A stretch of 64,000 nucleotides of DNA, taken from the NCBI RefSeq assembly GCF_000227685.2, contig NZ_CP007029.1:3632501-3696500 (forward strand). The letters run 5' to 3'. Position 1 is the first letter of the stretch, and each line of letters begins with the position of its first letter. The translations under genes and the position numbers were made by a program. Positions 40,198-48,984 of the stretch are shown here, one piece after another. The notes under the pieces were generated by a model, which was not told where the DNA came from, ran no database searches, and saw nothing but the letters and a program-made list of their open reading frames with translations. Source of the stretch: Thioalkalivibrio paradoxus ARh 1 (GTDB taxonomy: Bacteria > Pseudomonadota > Gammaproteobacteria > Ectothiorhodospirales > Ectothiorhodospiraceae).

Positions 40198-42906
40198 ATG
40201 ACCGAAAACGCCCCCCTGGTGCTGGTGGATGGCTCGTCGTACCTGTATCGAGCCTTCCACGCGCTGCCGCCGCTGACCGCCCCCGGCGGCGAACCGACCG
40301 GCGCCCTGTACGGGGTCGTGGGCATGCTGCGCAAGCTCCGGGCCGACTACGGGCCGCAACGGATGGCCGTGGTCTTCGATGCCCCGGGCAAGACCTTCCG
40401 GGACGACCTCTACGCCGAGTACAAGGCGAACCGCCCGCCGATGCCCGAGGAGCTCGCGGCTCAGACCGAGCCGCTGCACGAACTGGTGCGGGCGCTGGGC
40501 CTGCCGTTGCTGTGCATCCCCGGGGTCGAGGCAGACGACGTGATCGCGACCCTGGCCGCGCAGGCTGAGGCACGCGGCGAGCCGGTCGTGATTTCCACCG
40601 GTGACAAGGATCTGGCGCAACTGGTCGGCGACCGCGTGACGCTGGTGAACACCATGAACGGCACCGTACTCGACCGGGCGGGCGTGCGCGAGAAATTCGG
40701 CGTCGACCCCGAACGGATCGTCGACCTGCTGACCCTGGTCGGCGACAGCGTCGACAATGTCCCCGGCGTCGACAAGGTCGGCCCGAAGACCGCGGCGAAG
40801 TGGCTCGCCGAATACGGCAGCCTGGACGCAGTGATCGAAAACGCCGACCGGATCAAGGGCAAGGTCGGCGAGAACCTGCGCGCGGCGCTGGAGCGGCTGG
40901 CGCTGTCGCGCGAACTGGTCACCGTGCGGCGCGACGTCGATCTGGGAATCGACGAGCACGAACTGACGCTGCGCGAACCCGACACCACGCGCCTGCGCGA
41001 GATGTACGCGCGCTTCGGTTTCCGGCGCTGGCTGGAGGAACTCGAAGGCAATGACGGCGCCGACTCCGCCGCCAACCCGCCGCCGGACGAAGCGCAAGCG
41101 CGTGACTACTCCGCGATCCGGGACGAACAGGCGTTCCGGGATCTGCTGAGCCGCCTGGAACACGCCGATCTGGTCGCGTTCGACACCGAGACGACCAGCC
41201 TCGACTACATGCAGGCCCGGATCGTCGGCGTGTCGTTCAGCGTCGAGCCCGGCCGGGGCTGGTATCTACCACTGGCGCACGAGGGCCCGGACGCCGCTCC
41301 CCAGCTCGACCGCGACCGCACGCTCGAGCAGCTGCGCCCCTGGCTGGAATCCGCGGAACGCGCGAAGCTCGGGCACCACCTGAAGTACGACCGCAACGTG
41401 CTCGCCAACCACGGCATTACCTTGCGCGGCATCCGCGAGGACACGATGCTCGAGTCCTACGTGCTCGACGCCGGCGCACACCGCCACGACCTCGACAGCC
41501 TCGCCGAGCGGCACCTCGGCCATCGCATGATCACCTACGAGGACGTCGCCGGAAAGGGCGCGAAGCAGATCGCGTTCGCGGAAGTTCCGGTGGCCCGTGC
41601 AACCGAGTACGCGGCCGAAGACGCCGAGATCTGCCTGCGCCTGCACCAGACGCTGAACCCGCGCCTCGCGGGCGCCGAGGGCCCCCGTTCGGTCTACCAC
41701 GAGATCGAGCTGCCGCTGGTGCCGGTGCTGTCCGACATGGAACGCACCGGCGTCCGGGTCGACGCGGAACTGCTGCGCGCGCAGAGCGCGGAACTCGCGC
41801 AGCGCATGGACGCGGTCGCCGAGCGCGCCTACTGCGAAGCCGGCGGAGAATTCAACCTGGGCTCGCCGAAGCAGATCCAGGAGATCCTGTTCGACCGGCT
41901 CGGCCTGCCGGTACTGCGGCGAACCCCGAAAGGGCAGCCGTCCACCGCCGAGGATGTGCTCGAGCAGATGGCGGCCGAATACCCGTTGCCGCGTCTGATC
42001 CTCGAACACCGCGGGTTGGCCAAGCTGCGCAGCACCTACACCGAACGCCTGCCCGAGCGCGTCCACCCCGAAACCGGACGCGTGCACACGTCCTACCACC
42101 AGGCGGTCGCGGCAACGGGCCGGCTGTCGTCGTCGGATCCGAACCTGCAGAACATTCCGGTGCGCACCGACGAGGGCCGCCGGATCCGCCAGGCGTTCAT
42201 CGCCGAACCCGGGCAACTGCTGCTGGCCGCAGACTATTCGCAGATCGAACTGCGCATCATGGCGCACCTGTCGCAGGACCGCGGCCTGCTCGAGGCATTC
42301 GCTGCCGGCGAGGACATCCACCGCGCCACCGCCGCGGAGGTCTTCGGGCTGGAGCCCGAGGCGGTGGGTCCGGACCAGCGCCGCGCCGCGAAGGCGATCA
42401 ACTTCGGGCTGATCTACGGCATGTCGGCATTCGGGCTGGCGCGCAACCTGGGGATCGAACAGGGCCAGGCGCGCGAGTACATCGACCGCTATTTCGCGCG
42501 TTACCCGGGGGTGAAGGACTACATGGAACGCGCGAAGGAGCTGGCCCGCGACCAGGGGTACGTGGAGACACTGTTCGGCCGCCGCCTGTACCTGCCCGAG
42601 ATCCGCAGCCGCAACCCGGCGCGGCGCGCGCAGTCCGAGCGGGTCGCGATCAACGCACCGATGCAGGGCACGGCCGCGGACATCATCAAGCGCGCGATGC
42701 TGAAGGTCGCCGCGCGCCTGGAAGATGGCGACCTGCCGGCGCGGATGATCATGCAGGTACACGACGAGCTGGTGCTCGAGGTGCGGGAGGACGCGGTGGA
42801 CGCGCTGCGCGCGGCGGTGGCCGAAGACATGTCCGGCGCGGCGGAGCTCGCGGTCGATCTGGTCGTCGATGTCGGCGTCGGCGCGAACTGGGATGCCGCG
42901 CATTGA
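40198..42906 (+). CDS. polA: DNA polymerase I
   Basis: The 902-residue repair polymerase has a 5'-3' exonuclease domain (about 1-290; LVLVDGSSYLYRAFHAL, GDKDLAQLV, VDNVPGVDKVGPKTA), a 3'-5' exonuclease domain with VAFDTETTSLDYM near 325 retaining the metal-binding Asp and Glu, and a polymerase domain with motif A LAADYSQIELRIMAHL near 678, motif B RRAAKAINFGLIYGM near 731 and motif C MQVHDELVLEV near 851. Length is normal (about 930). ATG 40198 begins directly with the conserved N-terminus. Confidence 0.98.
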   Translation: MTENAPLVLVDGSSYLYRAFHALPPLTAPGGEPTGALYGVVGMLRKLRADYGPQRMAVVFDAPGKTFRDDLYAEYKANRPPMPEELAAQTEPLHELVRALGLPLLCIPGVEADDVIATLAAQAEARGEPVVISTGDKDLAQLVGDRVTLVNTMNGTVLDRAGVREKFGVDPERIVDLLTLVGDSVDNVPGVDKVGPKTAAKWLAEYGSLDAVIENADRIKGKVGENLRAALERLALSRELVTVRRDVDLGIDEHELTLREPDTTRLREMYARFGFRRWLEELEGNDGADSAANPPPDEAQARDYSAIRDEQAFRDLLSRLEHADLVAFDTETTSLDYMQARIVGVSFSVEPGRGWYLPLAHEGPDAAPQLDRDRTLEQLRPWLESAERAKLGHHLKYDRNVLANHGITLRGIREDTMLESYVLDAGAHRHDLDSLAERHLGHRMITYEDVAGKGAKQIAFAEVPVARATEYAAEDAEICLRLHQTLNPRLAGAEGPRSVYHEIELPLVPVLSDMERTGVRVDAELLRAQSAELAQRMDAVAERAYCEAGGEFNLGSPKQIQEILFDRLGLPVLRRTPKGQPSTAEDVLEQMAAEYPLPRLILEHRGLAKLRSTYTERLPERVHPETGRVHTSYHQAVAATGRLSSSDPNLQNIPVRTDEGRRIRQAFIAEPGQLLLAADYSQIELRIMAHLSQDRGLLEAFAAGEDIHRATAAEVFGLEPEAVGPDQRRAAKAINFGLIYGMSAFGLARNLGIEQGQAREYIDRYFARYPGVKDYMERAKELARDQGYVETLFGRRLYLPEIRSRNPARRAQSERVAINAPMQGTAADIIKRAMLKVAARLEDGDLPARMIMQVHDELVLEVREDAVDALRAAVAEDMSGAAELAVDLVVDVGVGANWDAAH

Positions 42907-42925
42907 CCGCAGGCGGCCGACCGAG

Positions 42926-43420
42926 ATGACCCCTTCCCAGATGCTTTCGTGGGCTGCACCCTGGGCTGCCGCGCTGCTGGGCCTGGCAGCGCTGTGGATC
43001 TGGGCCGACCGCCTGCTGCCGGAACGGGGCGCAGACACCGCCGTGATCGTCGAACCCAGCGACTGCGACCTGGCGGCGCGCGCCTGCACGACACCCCTGC
43101 CTTCGGGCGGAACGCTGCGCGTGGCGATCGAACCGCGCCCGATCCGCCACCTCGAGCCGCTGAACGTCGAGGTGACGTTTTCCGAACAGGATCCCGAATG
43201 GGTCGAGATCGATCTCTCCGGAGTCGAGATGTTCATGGGCTATCATCGGCCGCGCCTGGAGCGAGTCGCGCAGGGGCAATACCGCGGCGAGGCGGTGCTG
43301 CCCGCGTGCACCGGCGAGCAAATGACCTGGGCCGCCACCGTGCTGCCCGAGGGCGCCGCTGACCGTGCCGAGGCGCGGTTCCATTTCGTGACCCGACGCA
43401 CGCCGGTGGGCGGCACATGA
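42926..43420 (+). CDS. Single-helix membrane protein paired with a SCO-type gene
   Basis: The 164-residue product has one N-terminal hydrophobic helix (about 9-25) and a soluble part rich in beta pattern with PSGGTLRVAIEPRPIRHLE, VEIDLSGVEMFMGYHRPRLE and two Cys in its first third (near 49-54). The layout resembles FixH/YtkA-like accessory proteins near cytochrome oxidase assembly genes, but I cannot assign a family. ATG 42926 has GAG just upstream; ATG 42893 is possible. It overlaps the SCO gene by 4 bases, so the two are made together. Confidence 0.7.
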   Translation: MTPSQMLSWAAPWAAALLGLAALWIWADRLLPERGADTAVIVEPSDCDLAARACTTPLPSGGTLRVAIEPRPIRHLEPLNVEVTFSEQDPEWVEIDLSGVEMFMGYHRPRLERVAQGQYRGEAVLPACTGEQMTWAATVLPEGAADRAEARFHFVTRRTPVGGT

Positions 43421-44052
43421 ATGCCCGCACGCTGGTCTGGCTGGCGCTGGCAGCGTTCGCGCTGACGCTGATCGCACTGGGGCTGCGCCCGCCCGAAAAC
43501 GACCCGACGGCCCCGCACCGAGTGCTTCCAACCGCACAGGCTCCGGAAGGCGGCCCGATCGAACTGCCGGTCAGCAGCACCGGGGCAGCGCTCAGCCTTG
43601 ACGACTTCCACGGGGACTATGTCTGGGTCTATTTCGGATACACGTCCTGCCCGGATGCCTGCCCGGTGTCTCTCGCCTGGATCGCAGGCGCGCTTGCGCG
43701 CCTGCCGCCACAGTGGCAGGGACGTGTGCACGGATTGTTCGTGAGCGTGGACCCCGACCGCGACGACGCCGAGCGCCTGCGCGACTACGTCGCGTTCTTC
43801 GACCCCGCGATCGTCGGCGCGACCGGCCCGCAGGAACGCCTGCGGGAGATTACCGCGCGCTACGGGGCGTTTTACCAATACACGGAGGTAGACTCGGCGC
43901 TGGGGTACGTGGTCGATCATTCATCGTCGACCTACCTGGTCGGGCCGGATGGCGCCCTGCTGGAGGTGCATCCGCACGGCACGACCTCGGCACAGCTCCT
44001 GGAAGCGCTGCAGGCACACACCGGTTCCCGCGAGGAGCCGACTCAGCGTTGA
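43417..44052 (+). CDS. SCO1/SenC-family copper chaperone
   Basis: The 211-residue protein is anchored by an N-terminal helix (about 5-23) and has a thioredoxin-like domain with the copper ligands Cys 78 and Cys 82 (YTSCPDACP) and His 168 (YVVDHSSSTYLVGP). SCO proteins deliver copper to the CuA centre of cytochrome c oxidase or protect thiols in the periplasm. It is coupled to the preceding membrane protein by an ATGA overlap and is followed by a terminator. No oxidase genes are adjacent. Confidence 0.92.
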   Translation: MNARTLVWLALAAFALTLIALGLRPPENDPTAPHRVLPTAQAPEGGPIELPVSSTGAALSLDDFHGDYVWVYFGYTSCPDACPVSLAWIAGALARLPPQWQGRVHGLFVSVDPDRDDAERLRDYVAFFDPAIVGATGPQERLREITARYGAFYQYTEVDSALGYVVDHSSSTYLVGPDGALLEVHPHGTTSAQLLEALQAHTGSREEPTQR

Positions 44053-44198
44053 CCGGTCATCTTCTGCCGATGCCTGCGTCCACATCCCGGGAACTAATCG
44101 GCGGGACCCGCGTCATACAGGCAGACGCTAAGCCCAGCGTCTCCCGCTTCCCTCCCTGAGCGGGATGGTTCCGGCCCCCCCTGCCGGAACCCATCTTG

Positions 44199-44233
44199 CC
44201 CCGGTCATCCCCCTGTGACCGGGGCATTTTTTT
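44199..44233 (+). terminator. Intrinsic terminator after the SCO gene
   Basis: A perfect 9-bp stem (CCCCGGTCA 44199-44207 with TGACCGGGG 44216-44224), an 8-base loop and a following T7 run (44227-44233). It ends transcription coming from the polA-side plus-strand genes. Confidence 0.85.
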
Positions 44234-44434
44234 CGTCACCATTCACGATCATGGCGCGCACGGTTCGCACGGATGGCCGTCATTCCATGCATTTGCTCAC
44301 CGCGAAGCAGCCGTCGGGCGCCCATGGAGCTGATCCTTCACTCGCAGATGGCGGACGCCGGCGATTTGCACCGGAACGATGCGATGATCCGAACCGCCGT
44401 TGTTGCGCGCCCCCTATGGGGATAAACCTGTCAG
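44234..44434. other. Gap without recognisable genes between terminator and engB
   Basis: Together with the 146 bases after the SCO gene, this forms a 382-base gap. Apart from the terminator I see no coding pattern, promoter match or repeat in it. Confidence 0.5.
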
Positions 44435-45085
44435 CTAGCAGCCTGGGGTCCCCTGCGCGCCGCCGGCCTGCCCTTCCGGATCCGCGGCGCCGAGCCAGTC
44501 GACGAGCAACCCGCGCAGGTCCTCGACCCCTTCGCGCTTGAGCGCGGAAAAGGTCTGCAGCGTGGCGTCGAGCCCGCGCGCCTCCAAGCCGCGGCGGGTC
44601 GCCTGCAGCTGCCGGCCGGCCTCGCTTCGGGAGACCTTGTCGGCCTTGGTCAGCAGCACGTGCAACGGGCGTGGGCGCCCTTCCAGCCAGTGCAGCATGG
44701 CCTCGTCCAACGGCGTCAGCGGATGGCGAATGTCCATGATCAGCACCAGCCCTGCCAGGCTGCGACGCTCACGAAGGTAATCTCCGATCAGCCGGTCCCA
44801 ATGCGCGCGCTGCCTGGCGGAGACCTTGGCGTAGCCGTATCCAGGCAGATCCACCAGCCGCCACCGACCCAACGGCGGCAGCCGGAACACGTTGATCTCC
44901 TGAGTACGCCCCGGCGTACGGCCCACCCGGGCCAACGCGCGCCGTTCGCATAGGGTATTGAGCGCGCTGGACTTGCCGGCGTTGGAGCGGCCGGCGAACG
45001 CGATCTCCGCACCTGCATCGTCGGGCAACTGGTCCAGCCGACCTGCGCCCAGCACGAACTCGGCTTCACGGAATGGGTTATGCAT
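44435..45085 (-). CDS. engB: Ribosome-biogenesis GTPase EngB (YsxC/YihA)
   Basis: The 216-residue GTPase assists large-subunit assembly. G1 GRSNAGKSS is at 32-40, G3 DLPGYGYA near 78-85, G4 TKAD near 145, and FSALKREGVEDL near 178 is G5. ATG 45085 is preferred because an upstream extension overlaps the cytochrome c4 promoter region. The gene is divergent from cytochrome c4, the same neighbourhood as in Pseudomonas. Confidence 0.95.
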   Translation of the reverse strand: MHNPFREAEFVLGAGRLDQLPDDAGAEIAFAGRSNAGKSSALNTLCERRALARVGRTPGRTQEINVFRLPPLGRWRLVDLPGYGYAKVSARQRAHWDRLIGDYLRERRSLAGLVLIMDIRHPLTPLDEAMLHWLEGRPRPLHVLLTKADKVSRSEAGRQLQATRRGLEARGLDATLQTFSALKREGVEDLRGLLVDWLGAADPEGQAGGAQGTPGC

Positions 45086-45239
45086 GATCGTCCTGGACCG
45101 GGCCCGCAGGGGCGTGGGTCTTTGCCGGGGTTCGGCGCTTATGCTATATACTGCGCCCCTTATTTTGATGTCCCTCGGCCCGGGGGCACAAGGTCCGGCA
45201 CGACCGGCTCGTGGTTTCCAAGCAGGAGTTTCGTCGATC

Positions 45240-45857
45240 ATGAATTACATGCGTGCAAGCCTCCCCATGGTCCTGTCCCTGGCGCTCTTGCTCCCACTGC
45301 CGGCGCAGGCGGGGGATCCGGCGCGTGGCCAGGAGCTGTCGCAGGCCTGCGCCGCCTGCCACGGCGCGGACGGGAACAGCGTGAACCCGGAATGGCCGAA
45401 AATCGCCGGCCAGCATGCCGACTACATCCATAAGCAGCTGATGGACTACAAGTCCGGTCGCCGCGAAGACGCGCTGATGGCCGGTCAGGTTGCGAATCTC
45501 GATGAACAGGATATGCGCGATCTCGCGGCCTTCTACGCCCGCCAGGAAATGTCGACCGGAACCGCCGACGAGACCGTCGCCGAACGCGGCGAGCGGATCT
45601 ACCGCGGCGGCATTCCCACTGCCGGAGTCGCGGCATGCAGCGCCTGCCACGGCGCCAGCGGCAAGGGCAACCCGGCGGCGATGTTCCCGCGCGTCGCGGG
45701 CCAGCACGCACAGTACAACGCCGATCAGGTGCATGCTTTCCGGTCGGGCGCTCGCGCCAACGACAATGGCCGCATGATGCGCAACCTGGCGGCCCGGATG
45801 TCCGACGAGGATATCCGGGCGGTGGCGGAATACATGGCCGGGTTGCGTGCCCAGTAG
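45240..45857 (+). CDS. Di-heme cytochrome c4
   Basis: The 205-residue periplasmic electron carrier has a signal peptide (about 1-24) and two class I cytochrome domains, each with one CXXCH: CAACH at 37-41 and CSACH at 133-137. Met ligands are likely in the DALMAGQ and NGRMMRNLA segments. Cytochrome c4 typically feeds terminal oxidases. A CAGGAG element lies upstream, and the sequence TATACT (45147-45152) may be a -10 box. It is followed by its own terminator and then dsbA. Confidence 0.94.
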   Translation: MNYMRASLPMVLSLALLLPLPAQAGDPARGQELSQACAACHGADGNSVNPEWPKIAGQHADYIHKQLMDYKSGRREDALMAGQVANLDEQDMRDLAAFYARQEMSTGTADETVAERGERIYRGGIPTAGVAACSACHGASGKGNPAAMFPRVAGQHAQYNADQVHAFRSGARANDNGRMMRNLAARMSDEDIRAVAEYMAGLRAQ

Positions 45858-45884
45858 GCCATGCGCCGATCGTAGCGGCAGTCG

Positions 45885-45911
45885 AAAAAGGTGGCCCTGG
45901 CCACCTTTTTT
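45885..45911. terminator. Bidirectional-looking terminator after cytochrome c4
   Basis: AAAAAGGTGGCC (45885-45896) pairs with GGCCACCTTTTT (45899-45910), giving a strong stem with A-tract and T-tract (to 45911) on either side. It lies 27 bases after the cytochrome stop codon. Confidence 0.85.
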
Positions 45912-46034
45912 GTCGTCTTTGGCGCACCCGAACAAACCGCGCGGCCGTAGGTCCAACAGCCGGACGGGCGCCGCCCCTTAGAGCGCCGACGGCAACACCA
46001 GCGCCGAACGCAACACCCAATGGAGAGATCGACC

Positions 46035-46667
46035 ATGAATCGACGTCATTTCATCGGCACCCTGCTCGGAGGCAGCGCCTTGCTGGCATCGGGCGCCGGT
46101 TTGGCCCGCGACTACACCGCGGGCATCGACTACCGCGAACTGTTCCCGCGTGTGGACACCGGGCTTCCCGATGGCCGTATCCAGGTCGTCGAGGTGTTCT
46201 GGTACGGCTGCCCCCACTGCTATCAGCTGCAGCCGCTGCTGCGAGACTGGAAGACCACCCTCCCCGAACACGTCGATCTGCAGCACCTGCCGGCCGCCTT
46301 CAACGACCTCTGGGCGTTGCACGCCCGGGTGTTCTTCGCGGCGCAGACGTTGGGCGTGCTTGAGGAAATCCACCAGCCGTTTTTCGAAGCGATCCACGGC
46401 CAGGGGCGCAACCTGCGATCGGAAAGCGCGATCCTGCGTTTCGTGGATCAGCGCGGCATCGATGCCGACGCGTTCCGCGAGGCCATGCGTTCGCCCGACA
46501 CCGGTGCAGCGCTGCAGGATGCGGGCCTGAGGGTGCAGGCCTATCAGGTCGAGGGAACGCCGTCGATGGTCGTCGACGGGCGCGCGATGGTGTCCTCGGG
46601 CATGAGCGGGAGCCACAGCGAAATGCTGCGCGTGGTCGACCATCTGATCGGCGAATTCTCGGCCTGA
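46035..46667 (+). CDS. dsbA: Periplasmic thiol:disulfide oxidoreductase DsbA
   Basis: The 210-residue protein introduces disulfides in exported proteins. The signal region begins RRHFIG followed by a hydrophobic stretch (about 7-23), which resembles a Tat-type start. The thioredoxin domain has the active site CPHC at 59-62 (FWYGCPHCYQ) and cis-Pro in VEGTPSMVV near 178. ATG 46035 with a GAGAGA Shine-Dalgarno is preferred over ATG 46020. It follows cytochrome c4 as in Pseudomonas. Confidence 0.94.
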   Translation: MNRRHFIGTLLGGSALLASGAGLARDYTAGIDYRELFPRVDTGLPDGRIQVVEVFWYGCPHCYQLQPLLRDWKTTLPEHVDLQHLPAAFNDLWALHARVFFAAQTLGVLEEIHQPFFEAIHGQGRNLRSESAILRFVDQRGIDADAFREAMRSPDTGAALQDAGLRVQAYQVEGTPSMVVDGRAMVSSGMSGSHSEMLRVVDHLIGEFSA

Positions 46668-46786
46668 GCGGGACGCACCCGATCCGTTCGCCAACACAGC
46701 CAGGCACAGGCCCGATCCGTCGTTTGGATACCCGTGCCGGGCACAGGGGAACCCTGCGCTGCGCCGCGGGTCTAGAATATCGCGAG

Positions 46787-46822
46787 CCGCCTGCGATCGT
46801 AGCTGCTCACGATCGCAGGCGG
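46787..46822. repeat. 14-bp perfect inverted repeat between dsbA and the EEP gene
   Basis: CCGCCTGCGATCGT (46787-46800) and ACGATCGCAGGCGG (46809-46822) are separated by an 8-base loop. There is no T-tract. It could be an operator, a transcript-stabilising hairpin or a short palindromic repeat. Confidence 0.7.
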
Positions 46823-46862
46823 AACCGCGTATCGGGACCAATGCGACCATCGGAGGCGCTGC

Positions 46863-47738
46863 TTGTCACTCGTCAGACTGGGACCCAGCGATGGCGGCCT
46901 CCCGTTGCCGATCCCCCCGGAACGCCCCGAGGGAGCCGGCAAACGGCTGCGGCTGCTCAGCTTCAACGCGCAGGTCGGGATCCATTTCTCGCGACCGCAC
47001 CATTATCTGACGCACAGCTGGAAACACCTGCTGCCCTTCGACGGGCGCATGACCAACCTCGACCGCGTCGCCCGCTTCATCTCGTCGTTCGACGTCGTTG
47101 GACTCCAGGAGATGGATGCCGGCAGCCTGCGTAGCAGCTACGTCGACCTGACGGCGTACCTGTCCGAACGCGCCGGTTTCCCGCATGCCTACACGCGCGT
47201 GAACCGGGATCTCGGCACCTTCGCGAAACACGCGATGGGCCTGCTGACGCGCACCGAGCCCGACCGGGTGGAAATGCACCGCCTTCCCGGTCCGATCCCG
47301 GGGCGCGGCGCGATCGAGGCGCGGTTCGGGCTCGAGAACGGCGAATCGCTGGTGCTGGTTCTGGTCCACCTGGCGCTGGGGCGGCGCGCCCGGCGTTCGC
47401 AACTCGACTACATCGCCGAACGCATCGCCCACGAGCCCCACGCGATCGTGATGGGCGACTTCAACTGCCATCCCGAGAGCCGGGAATTGAAGCAGCTGGT
47501 GGCCCGCACCGGCCTGCTCGACCCGATGCCCTGTGCCGCCACCTATCCGTCCTGGGATCCGCAACGGGTATTCGACCATATCCTGTTGACTCCCGATCTC
47601 AGCGTCAGCGACATGCGCGTGTATGACGTACAGCTGTCGGACCACCTGCCGGTCGGGATCGAGATCGAGCTGCCGGGGGCCGGACGCATCATCGAAGCGG
47701 GCCGGCAGACCCCGTCGCTGGCCAGGACCGACGCCTGA
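46863..47738 (+). CDS. Endonuclease/exonuclease/phosphatase-family protein
   Basis: The 291-residue protein has the EEP fold pattern: LRLLSFNAQVG near 29-39, VVGLQEMDAGS near 79-89 with the metal-binding Glu, IVMGDFNCHPESREL near 197-211 and the C-terminal catalytic LSDHLPVGIEIE near 257. It lacks an obvious signal peptide. The start is taken as TTG 46863, six bases after a GGAGG Shine-Dalgarno; no in-frame ATG lies before the conserved region. An EEP gene after dsbA is a conserved gammaproteobacterial neighbourhood. The substrate is unknown. Confidence 0.85.
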   Translation: MSLVRLGPSDGGLPLPIPPERPEGAGKRLRLLSFNAQVGIHFSRPHHYLTHSWKHLLPFDGRMTNLDRVARFISSFDVVGLQEMDAGSLRSSYVDLTAYLSERAGFPHAYTRVNRDLGTFAKHAMGLLTRTEPDRVEMHRLPGPIPGRGAIEARFGLENGESLVLVLVHLALGRRARRSQLDYIAERIAHEPHAIVMGDFNCHPESRELKQLVARTGLLDPMPCAATYPSWDPQRVFDHILLTPDLSVSDMRVYDVQLSDHLPVGIEIELPGAGRIIEAGRQTPSLARTDA

Positions 47739-47753
47739 CGCGCAGCCTACGGA

Positions 47754-47768
47754 TAGGAAAAAGTCCTA
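47754..47768. promoter_or_regulatory. TAGGA-N5-TCCTA palindrome upstream of the cytochrome pair
   Basis: A perfect 5+5 dyad lies 173 bases upstream of the small cytochrome gene and just after the EEP stop. A further TCCTTCCTA stands about 15 bases downstream. The form suits a binding site for a LuxR-type response regulator, and two such regulators are encoded 4-5 kb downstream, but no protein has been linked to it here. Confidence 0.4.
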
Positions 47769-47926
47769 GGTATTGCGCGACTCCTTCCTACGGGACATCA
47801 GCCCGGATTCAACCATGCTCTTGGCGTGCACTTCACCAACGCAGTGGAGTGACAACCGGTGAGCGCGATCGCGCTCCGGCACGATGCGCACCGGCCACCG
47901 AACGCCAACCATGGAGGATCTACCCG

Positions 47927-48280
47927 ATGTCACCACGTTTCGCATTCGCATGTACCGCCGGCGCTGTGCTGCTGGCGACCAGCTTCGCAGCCTCGGCCGT
48001 GGACCGCCCCGGCATGGGCGGCGCCGAGTTGTTCAACTTCCACAGCTGCGTGAACTGCCACGGCGCGGAAGGCAAGAACCCGGTCAGCCGGCTGGTGCCA
48101 AGCATCGGCGGCATGGACGCAGCCGAGATCGAGGAAAATGCGCTGAGGATTCTCCGGGGGGAGACCGATTCCGAGGAGGCCAAGCTGATGAAATCGGCCG
48201 TCGCGTACAGCCAGGCCTGTGACGCGCCGCCGACCACAGCGGAAATTCAGAAGATCGCCGAATGGCTGTCGACCCTGTAA
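47927..48280 (+). CDS. Mono-heme class I cytochrome c
   Basis: The 117-residue protein has a signal peptide (about 1-24) and a single CXXCH heme site CVNCHG at 41-46. MKSAVAYSQACDAPPTTAEI near 85-104 is its distal region, with Met as possible ligand. ATG 47927 has a GGAGGA Shine-Dalgarno 8 bases upstream. It overlaps the next cytochrome gene by 19 bases, so the two heme proteins are co-expressed and may pass electrons to one another. Confidence 0.88.
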   Translation: MSPRFAFACTAGAVLLATSFAASAVDRPGMGGAELFNFHSCVNCHGAEGKNPVSRLVPSIGGMDAAEIEENALRILRGETDSEEAKLMKSAVAYSQACDAPPTTAEIQKIAEWLSTL

Positions 48281-48891
48281 TCCGCCGAGCCGGGTGGCGG
48301 AACCATCTGACCCACCGGTTCCGCCACGTCGCCCTTGCCCTGGGGCTTCTGGTCGTAGCGCCGCAAGCCGCTGCCGATTTGACCCAGGGCGAACTCCTCG
48401 CCGGCGCCTGCGGCGGCTGTCACGGGCATGCCGGGGTCAGTACCGCAGCGTCGATGCCGAGCATCGCGGGTTTCGACCGGCGCTATGGGGCACGCGTGTT
48501 GCGCGAGTTTCGCTCGGGAGTGCGGTTTTCGACGATCATGGGGCGGCTGATGGCGGGATACACACCGGGCGAGATGGCCCAGTTGGCCGCGTACTATTCC
48601 GAGCAACCGTGGCAAGGCGCGAATTTCACTGCGGACCCGGCCCTGGCCGCACGGGGCCTGCGCATACACGAGGCGCGCTGCGAGGAGTGCCACGAGCAGC
48701 ACGGGCGTTACCAGGATCGCGACATGCCGCGCACGGCCGGCCAGCAGCCCGAGTATCTGCGTATGCAGCTGTTTGCACGCCGCGACCATCCCGAGGGGAT
48801 GCAGCAGCCGCGCAGGATGCGCGAGGCGATCGCGGCGCTCTCCGACGAGGACATCATCGCATTGAGTCATTTTCTCGCCAGTCAGGAATAG
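48262..48891 (+). CDS. Di-heme cytochrome c resembling the FccA subunit of sulfide dehydrogenase
   Basis: The 209-residue exported protein has a signal segment (about 22-38) and two CXXCH motifs, CGGCH at 50-54 and CEECH at 140-144. Around the first heme, VSTAASMPSIAGFD, FRSGVRFSTIMGRLMAGYT and MAQLAAYYSEQPW closely follow the FccA pattern of flavocytochrome c sulfide dehydrogenase. No FccB flavoprotein is nearby. It could be a free c4-like carrier or the partner of a distant flavoprotein. It overlaps the mono-heme gene by 19 bases. Confidence 0.82.
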   Translation: MAVDPVIRRAGWRNHLTHRFRHVALALGLLVVAPQAAADLTQGELLAGACGGCHGHAGVSTAASMPSIAGFDRRYGARVLREFRSGVRFSTIMGRLMAGYTPGEMAQLAAYYSEQPWQGANFTADPALAARGLRIHEARCEECHEQHGRYQDRDMPRTAGQQPEYLRMQLFARRDHPEGMQQPRRMREAIAALSDEDIIALSHFLASQE

Positions 48892-48984
48892 CACGCCGGA
48901 ACCAGAGCGGCCGCGGTTGCGCGGAAAGGGTTCCGGTTTCCGGCGGCATTCCACGTCCGGCCGGGCCCCACAGAGAGAACGAAC

